From Butyrivibrio sp. INlla18 (GTDB lineage: Bacteria; Bacillota; Clostridia; Lachnospirales; Lachnospiraceae): DNA of 64,000 nt. The position numbers and the translations under genes were made by a program. Positions 41,618 to 50,305 of the stretch are shown here, one piece after another. The notes beneath the pieces are model-generated. The model searched no databases. It was not told the DNA's origin and saw only the letters and a program-made list of their open reading frames with translations. Location of the stretch: contig NZ_FMXK01000005.1 in assembly GCF_900103635.1 (NCBI RefSeq), forward strand, positions 222,136-286,135, given 5' to 3'. Within the stretch, counting starts at the first letter, position 1, and each line of letters starts with the position of its first letter.

Positions 41618-44600
41618 TTATTCCTGCTCTTCCTTGCGCTTTTTTGTGAATACAAGAGATGCAACTACTGCTGCTGCAATAACTATTGCAAATACTCTTG
41701 ATGTGTTATCTGTTGTATCTTCTGTTCTAGCGCGTCTTGCGCCAAGGACTGCCTGTCCATTTACAGGTTCTTCTCTTCTAGCACCAAGTACTGCCTGTGC
41801 AGGTGCTGGTGTAGGTGTAGGTGCTGCAGGTGTAGGATCGTCAGGTATTGGTGTAGGATCACCAGGTTCGTCTCCACCACCGCCACCAGTAATTGTTAAT
41901 ACGCCAGGAATGATTGTAAATGTGTAGTTTGTGTACTCCATTTCAAGTTCTTCCTTGGTCATATTTGGTGTGATCGCATATGTTCCAGGAGCCTCTCCAC
42001 CTACTCTACCATATCCAAGATCAAGTGTATCATCTCCCTGAAGACCTGTGATAACTCCTGTAAATTGAGGATCAGCAGTATTCTGTGCCTTTGTAAAGCT
42101 ATTTACAGTGATAGTAACTTCAGCCTTATCGATCACAAGCTTTCCAAGCTCATACTTAATATCAAAGTTCTTAGTTACTGGCTCTTCACCTAGCATAACC
42201 TCTGGTTCGCCGATGAATTCAAATGCATATTCACCAACCTCTGTTCCAAATGCATTTACTTTTGCACCCTTAAGTACATATTCTACACCTTCGCATGTAA
42301 ATGTTACATCACCATCTTCAGCGGAAGCTGTAATTCCAAAGAAGCTTGCTATCTTATTAAGAATTGCATTGATAGTAGCCTGTACTGGATTCTCGGAATC
42401 TTCTACACCAACTCCTGCAAGGATTGTGTAGCTCTGCCTCATTCCATTGTATGGTGTGTGTACATCATCTGACTTAAGTACTAATGAGTATGGCTTTTCA
42501 CGATTTATGATCTCAAGAAGTCCATCCTCTACTTCAAACTCTACTTCGAAGTTCTCGTTGCTATTTGTAAACTGTTCTTTATCAAGGTTCATTGGATATT
42601 CACCCTTAACAGTTCCCTTTGCAATAGCATCGTTCTTAGTATCTGCCACTCCGTCGCCATTGTAATCAAATACTATATATTCTTCTTTGTAGATATTCTC
42701 GACCGCATCTGCTGTAAGTGTATAGGTCTCAGCACTGTTACCTTCTGGAGAAGCTACTACAGTGTCATTAAATGTTGCCTTATAACCTGTAATGTTCTGC
42801 TCGCTTCCGTTAAACTCCTTCTTATCCTTGTTACCAATGATAGAAACCTTAATAGCAAGTGGACTTATTGTGATCTCACCATCTGTTATCTCGAACTTAA
42901 CATTATCAAAGTTAGAATTCTTATTAACAAAATGTTCTTCAAGAAGTCCCATTGATGTTGAGCCAACATCTGTTCTCTTTACATTCTTTGGTCCAGAGAA
43001 TGTGAAGTCTTCTTCTGTATAAAGGTTAGTACTGATATTTGTTACCTTATAGCCTTCAACCTTCTGCTCTTTACCATTGTATGCAAGAGTCTTCTTGTTA
43101 CCTACGATAGTAACTGTTGCACTGATAGGAGTAATTTCCTGATAGCCATCCTCTACTTCAAATGTAACCTTGTCAAAGTTCTCATTTGTGTTCTCAAACA
43201 TTCCTTCATCAAGACCCATATATGCTGTGCCAGCATCTGTCTGAGTTGCTGTTGGTCTTCCATCCTGATCAAGCACTACACCTGCGCCAGGAGTGAACTT
43301 GAAGTCTTCATCAGTGTAGAGTTCACTACTTGTTTCGTATGTGTAGCCCCATACACTATGCTCTTCTCCATCATAATCAGTAGTATCCTGCTTACCAAAG
43401 ATCTTTACCTTAACTTCGCCAACAGGTACGATTTCCTGATAACCATCAGTTACTTCGAATGTAACCTCATCAAAGTTTCCTGAAGTATTCTCAAAGTTCT
43501 CACTTGTGAGTTTCATATCAGTTGTTCCGACAAACTTTCTAGTTGCAATTGGTTCGCCGTCTTCATTAACCTTTACGTCGCCAGCCTGAACAAACTTGAA
43601 ATCATCCTCAGTATAAAGATCTGTACTGATTGATGTAACTTCATAACCTGTTACTGTATGATCAGCATTATCAAATGTTACTGAATCCTGAGTACCCTTG
43701 ATCTTAACTGTTGCGTTGATCTTGGTGATCTCCTGATAACCATCAACGATTACAAATGTTACGTTCTCAAAGTTCTCATTTGTATTCTCGAAATCGTCTG
43801 CTGTAAGGCCCATTGGAGTCTTACCAGCATCTGTTCTCTCAGCTGAAGGCTCATCAGTTCCTGTGTAAGCCACATCTTCTTTTGCATCATACAGTGAACT
43901 ATCTGCTTCTGCAGTATAGCCTGTGACACTATGCTCTTCTCCATCATATGGAGTAGAATCGTGATTACCTGTGATAGTAACTGTTGTTGTGATCTTCTTG
44001 ATCTTGAGCTCACCATCTACTATCTCAAATGCGATCTCTGCAAAGTTATCATCTGTTGCACTGAACATGTCCTCTGTAAGACCCATAGGATATGTTCCAG
44101 CGTCAGTCTCTGATACAGATGCTGTTCCATCAAACTCAACCTTAGTAAGATCAAAGAGTTCTGAATCAGCTTTCTTATCAAAGCCGCTTACTGTACGCTT
44201 TTCACCGTTGTAATCAAACTCATCAGTATGTCCGGTGATAGTAACAGTAACCTTATCAGCCTTAGTAATGTATACATAACCATCAGTAACATCAAATTCA
44301 ACGCTACTAAAGTTCTTAGTATTTGCATTAGCAAACTGACCAGGCTTAAGACCTATAAATGTCTTACCAGCTTCTGTTCTCTTTGCTGCTGGCTCTCCGC
44401 CTACTAATGTCATTCCTTCTTCTGCTGTGTATGTAAAGTCTTCTTCTGTATAAAGAGCTGTTGATGGGCTAAATGAATAGCCAGTTGCCACATGCTCTTT
44501 TCCATCATACTTAGCATTTTCAATAGCACCAGTAATTGTTACAGTAACGCTGATAGGATTGATTGTCTGATATCCATCATGTACTTCAAATTCAACATCT

Positions 44601-47600
44601 TTAAAGTTGTTATTACTATTCTTAAACTGAGCTACTGCAAGACCCATATTATATGTTCCTGCATCAGTTCCCTTTGCTACTGGCTCACCTTCTTCAATTT
44701 CCATGTCACTAGCAGGTGTGAATGTGAAGTCTTCTTCTGTATAAAGAGAATTGCTGATCTCTACTGAATATCCAGATACTGAGTGCTCTTCTCCGTCATA
44801 ATCTGTCTCATCATTCTCACCAGTGATAGTTACTGTTACAGAAATAGGAGTGATCTCCTGATAGCCATCCAAAACTATGAATTCAACTTCTTCAAAGTTG
44901 TCACTATTATTTACGAACTGTCCTACTGCAAGGCCCATATTATATGTTCCTGCATCAGTTCCCTTTGCTACTGGCTTACCATTGTTATCAAGCTCCATAC
45001 CTACAGCTGGTACGAAATCGAAATCATTCTCTGTGTAAAGAGGATTGCTGATATTTACTGCGTATCCTGATACTGAATGCTCTTCTCCATCATAATCTGA
45101 GGTATCGCTATTACCAGTAATTGTAACTGTTACTTTATCAGCTGCTGTAATAGCCTGATAACCATCTGTCACATCAAATTCTACGTTTTCAAAGTTGCCA
45201 GACTTATTACTAAACTGTTCCTTTGCAAGACCCATAGGAGTTGAACCAACTTCTGTTCTTGCTGCTACTGGATTACCGTCATCATCAACATTCATGTTAT
45301 CTGCAGGAGTGAAATCAAAATCATTCACTGTATAAAGAGAATTGCTGATACTTGTTACTTCGTATCCAGTTACCTTATGTTCTTCTCCATCATATGTTGT
45401 TGTATTGTTATTACCTACGATAGTAACCTTTGCACTGATCTTCTTGATAGTCTGTGAACCATCTTGAACTTCAAATGTTACATTTTCAAAGTTGTCATTT
45501 GTGCTCTTGAACATATCTACTGTAAGACCCATAGAAGTCTTACCAGCATCTGTTCTCTTTGCTACTGGCTCTGTTCCGTCAAGTACAAGATCTCCAATAG
45601 GTGTGAATTCAACGTCAGAAGCTTTGAACTTAGGATTTGTACTTGTTACAGTATATCCCTTAGCAACATGTTCCTGACCATCGTAATCATTAGTCTTAAC
45701 ATCACCCTTAATAGTTACTTTTGTTGTGATCTTTTTGATCACAAGCTGTCCATCGGTTACTACGAAAGTAACATCTGTAAAATCAGTGTTAGTATTTACG
45801 AAGCTGTCGCTATCAAGATTCATCTTGTATGTGCCAGCATCTGTTCCAGAAACCTTTGCCTCAACACCTTCTGCAAGGTCGAAGTCATCTTCTGTGTAAC
45901 TTGTATCACTGATACTTACTACTTCATATCCAGTTACGCTCTGCTCTTCGCCAGTGTAATCCTTAGAATCAGAACTACCCTTAATAGTTACAGTTACCTT
46001 AACTGGAGGATAAACAACGTTTATAACCTGAGGTACTACATTACCATCAGCATCGTACTGCTCAACATCCATTGTGTATGGAGCATCAACCTGAGATCCA
46101 TCTCCATAACCCTTAGCTGGCTTATAAGCCTGAACGATATCATTACTAAGTGTTACATCGTCACCTACATTAGCCTGTGCAGGTGCTATATTACTTGGAA
46201 TCTCGTTTGCTGTAGCAACGCTTCCCTTATAATACTTAACAATATATGTAGCCTTCTTCTGCTTCCATACTGCATAGAGTGTGTTAGTTGAAGGATTACC
46301 CTCATTGTTCTCATTATCAGCTATGATATATTCTTTGCCGAGAGCAATCTTAACTTCACCCTGAGTTGCGGCAGTCTTATCAATATTCCATCCAATGAGT
46401 TCCCAACCATTTCTCTTGAAGCCGTTGCTTAATGCTTCTGCAGCTGACCAAGCTGTAATAGCCTCGTTGACACGGATCTTGTGCATTGTTCCATCAGTAC
46501 CTTTAACCTCAGTAACAGTAACTGATCCGCCCTCACCGCCGTTGGCATCATAGACAACCTTGGTATAAATATCATCTATTGTTCCAGTCTCAACATAAAG
46601 AGCTTTAAGAAGTACATAGTTGATTGTTTCTCCATCTTCAGTCTTAGTTCTGATGTAAGAATCATCAATCACAAAGCTACTATTTGGGTAGAAAGTAGCT
46701 ACTACTGAATCATCACTCTTAAGAAGCTGCCATCCCACGAATGTAAATCCTGTAACAGGCTTAGCTGGGGATGTAACTACTACTGTAGAATCAGCAGCAT
46801 AAGTTGCACCATCACGATTTTCATCATCAAGTGTTCCTGGAGTTGCATCATAAACGATATTAACTCCACCTACTCTTCTCCACTTAGCATAGAGATTTAC
46901 ATTACTTGTAACCTTACCATAATCATATGGATTGTCATCTTCGTAATTGAACCAACCTGCAAGTACATAGCCATCACGTGTGAAGTTCTTCATGATAGCG
47001 TCTTTGTTGGCACCATCTGCACCATAGTATGGCTTCCAGCTTGTTCTCTGGCCATTTGAGATAGTGACTGTATCATAACCAACTGTTGTATCTGGGTTCT
47101 TATCATTATCTACGTTAAGGTCAAGGTTAAATACGAATCTATTCTTTGTCCAAACAATGTATGCTCTTGTATTGTTGTTAGCAGGCATTGCCTGATTCCA
47201 GTTAAATGGAACTGCTCCCATAGGATCTGCCCAAAGGATTCCGCCATCATCTGTTTTCTTTGCTTCATATCCAACAGGAGCTGCAACCGTCTTTGCAAAA
47301 GACTCGGAGTTACTCTTCTGGCTACTAAGTGATGCGCCATAAAGAACTGAAATATCATCCTTCTCAACGTGAGGAGTCGTATCATTTGACTGATTTGTAG
47401 CAAGGTCTGTTGGCTCTAATACACTTGCAATAGTAAGCTTGTAGGAGTTTCTCTTATATCTGATATAGAGATCCTCATTATATATTTGTACAGTTCCACT
47501 TGCAGGTATATTACTCCAATTCCTGCCATCTGTTGAGTATTTATCTACTGTAAATCCATCATACTTATTAGAGAAATAAAATGTAATAGTTGTATTATCT

Positions 47601-49828
47601 TCTACTTTTGCTGTATTTGTAGGATTTGTAGGATAGTTAATTCCATCAGCTTCCTGCTTGTAGTGTCTAAAATAATGACTACCTGTTTCATTCTCATTAC
47701 TATAGAAATCCTGATCTTCCTTCAAACTAAACTCTGCAAGGAATGTCATACCAGTTCCAGAAAGAACATACCTACGATTCTCATGTTTTACTGTTTTTCC
47801 TTCATGCCATTCTCTTGTACTTGGCCATGTATAGCCATATTTATCAATTGTCTGACCATAGAGACCGTGCATTTCTTTACAGTCCGCATATTCAGTAATA
47901 TTAGTTACAGTTCCAGCATCAAATCCATTCTGAGTGATACTACATGTATAGAACTTATAAGTAATAAGCTTTCTGTCATATCTTACATTTACAATTGTTG
48001 TACCCTTAGGAGAAATCTCATTCTCGCCAACTTTATCGTCTGAATTCTCTACATCATATGTTCTATATGTAAAGCCTTCGTATGTCCTTGTAAGTGCGTT
48101 ACCAAGCATTGAGCTAGTGATCTCAGCACCAGCATTATAATTAGAAACTACAAAGCTTGATTCATAGTCATATGTCTTAGCAGCATCGGTTGCATCTCTA
48201 TCATCTTCAATAGACTGTTTCCAGATAACTACTGTAAAGCTTGCCTTACCCTTCCTCCAACCTGCGTAGAGTTCCTGATCACTACTAATTGACTGTGACC
48301 AATCAAATGCCTGCTCACATTCTGAATCAAGGAACCATCCAGTAAATTCATAGCCTGATCTTGTTGGATTCTTTGGCTGTGTAGCCTTGTAGTTTGTCTT
48401 AGATGTTACAAATATAGGTGGTGTATAAGATGCACCGCCTCCTGTTCCACCATCATTTTCATGGAAATGGATCCAGTATGCGTCAACAACCTGTGCTGTA
48501 AGTGTACGGTTGTTCTCATTCTTTGCATCAACCTCTGCACCGTAATCATAAGTAACATCAGCCTTATTCTTCCATCCTACAAAGGCCTGTGTATCTTTTT
48601 TAGGTGTAACAGAAACATTAATATTGATCTTTGCTTCTGCATCATTTTCTACTGTCTTATGAAGAACCTGAACTACTTCTTCATCAACACCAATGAGGGT
48701 TACATAATATGTTGACTGGATCTTAGCCTTTACGATTACATCTCTTGTACTTGTAATATCGTTCTTAAGACCAAATTCTGGCTGATTCTCTGTTCCATCA
48801 ATGTACCATCCAAAGAACTCCTGGTTCTCACCAAGTGTAGGAATACCAGGGTTGTTCAATGTCTCACCGTTCTTAACAGACTGCTCATTTACTACTTCCC
48901 AGCTATCTGTTTCGCTGTTATATACCTTGAAGATGTAGGTCTCAACCATACGAAGTAACTCTTCTTCGTTATCTTCAGAAGCAATGATATAAACTGAGAA
49001 TGAATCTGCTACAAATGATCCACCGTCAGAAGAAGCTCCAGCAACCTTCTCTGCACTTCCATCATCATCTTTATGAACTACGCTGAAAACATCACCTTCA
49101 AGTTCTGTATTGAGCTTGATAGTAACGTGTACTTTTCCTGCGTCAGCTGGTTCGATCTCATTACCATCTTTATCCTTGAATGTAATATTAATACCCTTAG
49201 CCTGCTTAACTTTTTCGCCAAGAGCTTCAATAGCTGCATCCATAGCTTCATCATCAGAGATAGCAGAAACTGTCATTGAAGTTTCTTCTGGGAATGCTCC
49301 CTCTTCAGCTTCTACTGAAACTCTCAAGCCACCATCACTGTCATAGAAGCTCTGTGCAGGCATGTTAACTTCTTCTTTTACAACTACTTCTTCACTGGAA
49401 GATGCACTTGCTGCTGCAACAGCCTCTTCCTCTGTAGAAGCACTTGTAGCTGCATCTGCTGCGTCTTCTGCTCCTTCAGATGGAGTTTCATCTAATGGTG
49501 TCTCTCCATTATTAGTTGCATCAGTGTTTGCCTCATCCCCGGCACCCTCTGATGCAGCATCTGATTCATCGTTTGATTCATCATCTGATGGTGCATCGTA
49601 ATCATCGTCAGATGGCTCATCATAATTGTCATCTCCATCTGACTCATTATCGATGTCATCCCATTCAAGTTCCTGAACATCATCACCTGATTCATCTATG
49701 TTCTCATCAAGTTCTGATGCGTCTCCAACGGCATAAACCTTTGCGCTTGCGTAGTCACTACTAAATGTAGTTGTAACAAGTGCGAATGCCAGTATGAATG
49801 CTAACATTCTGTTCCATTTTCTCAACAT
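41618..49828 (-). CDS. Giant cell-surface protein: InlB B-repeats and twelve MBG-like repeats
   Basis: A 2736-aa secreted protein. A signal peptide (1-30) precedes an Asp/Glu/Ser-rich stretch (about 36-115), a folded region with VSAISDDEAMDAAIEALGEK (about 165-290), then InlB-type (Listeria-Bacteroides) B-repeats (about 300-1270, e.g. NPTRSGYEFTGWF, YVLAGWFNYEDDNPYDYG). About 1280-2440 are twelve tandem units of about 80-118 residues of the form V.I.G..D...YDGEEH.V.GY...TDAGTY.MGL..FEN...F..V.F.V.DGYQEI. A MBG-type domain, a Pro/Asp linker, two VLGARR motifs, a hydrophobic helix and KKRKEEQE end it. No LPXTG is seen. Likely adhesin or stalk. GGAGGG site. Confidence 0.92.
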   Translation of the reverse strand: MLRKWNRMLAFILAFALVTTTFSSDYASAKVYAVGDASELDENIDESGDDVQELEWDDIDNESDGDDNYDEPSDDDYDAPSDDESNDESDAASEGAGDEANTDATNNGETPLDETPSEGAEDAADAATSASTEEEAVAAASASSSEEVVVKEEVNMPAQSFYDSDGGLRVSVEAEEGAFPEETSMTVSAISDDEAMDAAIEALGEKVKQAKGINITFKDKDGNEIEPADAGKVHVTIKLNTELEGDVFSVVHKDDDGSAEKVAGASSDGGSFVADSFSVYIIASEDNEEELLRMVETYIFKVYNSETDSWEVVNEQSVKNGETLNNPGIPTLGENQEFFGWYIDGTENQPEFGLKNDITSTRDVIVKAKIQSTYYVTLIGVDEEVVQVLHKTVENDAEAKININVSVTPKKDTQAFVGWKNKADVTYDYGAEVDAKNENNRTLTAQVVDAYWIHFHENDGGTGGGASYTPPIFVTSKTNYKATQPKNPTRSGYEFTGWFLDSECEQAFDWSQSISSDQELYAGWRKGKASFTVVIWKQSIEDDRDATDAAKTYDYESSFVVSNYNAGAEITSSMLGNALTRTYEGFTYRTYDVENSDDKVGENEISPKGTTIVNVRYDRKLITYKFYTCSITQNGFDAGTVTNITEYADCKEMHGLYGQTIDKYGYTWPSTREWHEGKTVKHENRRYVLSGTGMTFLAEFSLKEDQDFYSNENETGSHYFRHYKQEADGINYPTNPTNTAKVEDNTTITFYFSNKYDGFTVDKYSTDGRNWSNIPASGTVQIYNEDLYIRYKRNSYKLTIASVLEPTDLATNQSNDTTPHVEKDDISVLYGASLSSQKSNSESFAKTVAAPVGYEAKKTDDGGILWADPMGAVPFNWNQAMPANNNTRAYIVWTKNRFVFNLDLNVDNDKNPDTTVGYDTVTISNGQRTSWKPYYGADGANKDAIMKNFTRDGYVLAGWFNYEDDNPYDYGKVTSNVNLYAKWRRVGGVNIVYDATPGTLDDENRDGATYAADSTVVVTSPAKPVTGFTFVGWQLLKSDDSVVATFYPNSSFVIDDSYIRTKTEDGETINYVLLKALYVETGTIDDIYTKVVYDANGGEGGSVTVTEVKGTDGTMHKIRVNEAITAWSAAEALSNGFKRNGWELIGWNIDKTAATQGEVKIALGKEYIIADNENNEGNPSTNTLYAVWKQKKATYIVKYYKGSVATANEIPSNIAPAQANVGDDVTLSNDIVQAYKPAKGYGDGSQVDAPYTMDVEQYDADGNVVPQVINVVYPPVKVTVTIKGSSDSKDYTGEEQSVTGYEVVSISDTSYTEDDFDLAEGVEAKVSGTDAGTYKMNLDSDSFVNTNTDFTDVTFVVTDGQLVIKKITTKVTIKGDVKTNDYDGQEHVAKGYTVTSTNPKFKASDVEFTPIGDLVLDGTEPVAKRTDAGKTSMGLTVDMFKSTNDNFENVTFEVQDGSQTIKKISAKVTIVGNNNTTTYDGEEHKVTGYEVTSISNSLYTVNDFDFTPADNMNVDDDGNPVAARTEVGSTPMGLAKEQFSNKSGNFENVEFDVTDGYQAITAADKVTVTITGNSDTSDYDGEEHSVSGYAVNISNPLYTENDFDFVPAVGMELDNNGKPVAKGTDAGTYNMGLAVGQFVNNSDNFEEVEFIVLDGYQEITPISVTVTITGENDETDYDGEEHSVSGYSVEISNSLYTEEDFTFTPASDMEIEEGEPVAKGTDAGTYNMGLAVAQFKNSNNNFKDVEFEVHDGYQTINPISVTVTITGAIENAKYDGKEHVATGYSFSPSTALYTEEDFTYTAEEGMTLVGGEPAAKRTEAGKTFIGLKPGQFANANTKNFSSVEFDVTDGYVYITKADKVTVTITGHTDEFDYNGEKRTVSGFDKKADSELFDLTKVEFDGTASVSETDAGTYPMGLTEDMFSATDDNFAEIAFEIVDGELKIKKITTTVTITGNHDSTPYDGEEHSVTGYTAEADSSLYDAKEDVAYTGTDEPSAERTDAGKTPMGLTADDFENTNENFENVTFVIVDGYQEITKINATVKIKGTQDSVTFDNADHTVTGYEVTSISTDLYTEDDFKFVQAGDVKVNEDGEPIATRKFVGTTDMKLTSENFENTSGNFDEVTFEVTDGYQEIVPVGEVKVKIFGKQDTTDYDGEEHSVWGYTYETSSELYTDEDFKFTPGAGVVLDQDGRPTATQTDAGTAYMGLDEGMFENTNENFDKVTFEVEDGYQEITPISATVTIVGNKKTLAYNGKEQKVEGYKVTNISTNLYTEEDFTFSGPKNVKRTDVGSTSMGLLEEHFVNKNSNFDNVKFEITDGEITISPLAIKVSIIGNKDKKEFNGSEQNITGYKATFNDTVVASPEGNSAETYTLTADAVENIYKEEYIVFDYNGDGVADTKNDAIAKGTVKGEYPMNLDKEQFTNSNENFEVEFEVEDGLLEIINREKPYSLVLKSDDVHTPYNGMRQSYTILAGVGVEDSENPVQATINAILNKIASFFGITASAEDGDVTFTCEGVEYVLKGAKVNAFGTEVGEYAFEFIGEPEVMLGEEPVTKNFDIKYELGKLVIDKAEVTITVNSFTKAQNTADPQFTGVITGLQGDDTLDLGYGRVGGEAPGTYAITPNMTKEELEMEYTNYTFTIIPGVLTITGGGGGDEPGDPTPIPDDPTPAAPTPTPAPAQAVLGARREEPVNGQAVLGARRARTEDTTDNTSRVFAIVIAAAVVASLVFTKKRKEEQE
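42510..45990 (-). repeat. Coding tandem repeats (twelve units, about 270-350 nt each)
   Basis: The DNA for the MBG-like units repeats with a period near 290 nt. Neighbouring units keep phrases for YDGEEHSVSGY, TDAGTYNMGL and DGYQEI. Units 4 and 5 are the most alike. Unit 12 carries an insertion with an EF-hand-like FDYNGDGVAD stretch. Confidence 0.85.
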
Positions 49829-49877
49829 AAAAATCCCTCCTCATAAGAAAACCGTTAGTGAAAAAATGTATTTCCAA

Positions 49878-50093
49878 TCATGAAACGAAATGGTCCGCCC
49901 CCATCTCATCCATGTTTTGGTTTTGGTTGACTGCCTCATCCATTAGCTTTATAAGTTCCAGCATGCTTCGAAATCTTTGAGTCTTATTTTCATCTGCCCA
50001 AGTGACCTTCCCCTGCCACGAGTTATTCTGGCAATGCTCAACTTTTACTATGAATGTTCCTTGTTGTTTGTTTGAATTTAAATTTTTTTTCAT
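49878..50093 (-). CDS. 71-aa protein consisting of one GTF-WQG-LMD domain
   Basis: A small soluble protein (MKKNLNSNKQQGTF start). The core GTFIVKVEHCQNNSWQGKV, then ADEN, FRSMLELIKLMDEAV, matches the C-terminal domain of the 154-aa protein at 41026-41490. The ATG at 50091-50093 has AAGGGAG 6 nt upstream; an in-frame codon at 50150 is unsupported. It ends 49 nt before the giant surface-protein gene and probably shares its transcript, which suggests a role in making, modifying or controlling that protein. Family unknown to me. Confidence 0.75.
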   Translation of the reverse strand: MKKNLNSNKQQGTFIVKVEHCQNNSWQGKVTWADENKTQRFRSMLELIKLMDEAVNQNQNMDEMGADHFVS

Positions 50094-50255
50094 GTCTATC
50101 TCCCTTTGTAGAAAATAATTTAACAAATACATCATCATACGAATCATCATAATTAAATTGTTTTTTGCAAATTCCTTTAAAAAATCTATGAGAATAATAA
50201 AAAAATTCTAAACTCCCCAAATACCAGAATCCAAAAAAAGTCCAGAAAAGCGCAT

Positions 50256-50283
50256 AAAAAAGCGGCTGGAGCAAACCAGCCGC
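50256..50283 (-). terminator. Terminator of the glycan-cluster transcript
   Basis: Perfect 8-bp stem GCGGCTGG / CCAGCCGC (50262-50283). On the minus strand it is followed by six T. It is 22 nt past the stop of the thiamine-diphosphate enzyme. Confidence 0.93.
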
Positions 50284-50305
50284 AAATCTTTGCAGATCAA
50301 ATTTT

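Noticed and set aside
41618..41800. LPXTG sortase signal on the giant protein
   Set aside because: No LPXTG or close variant is found; the tail has VLGARR motifs instead.
41618..49828. Several plus-strand open frames of 60-275 codons opposite the giant gene (for example 45464-46291)
   Set aside because: They are antisense shadows created by the repeat coding; they lack ribosome sites and keep the repeat period of the real gene.
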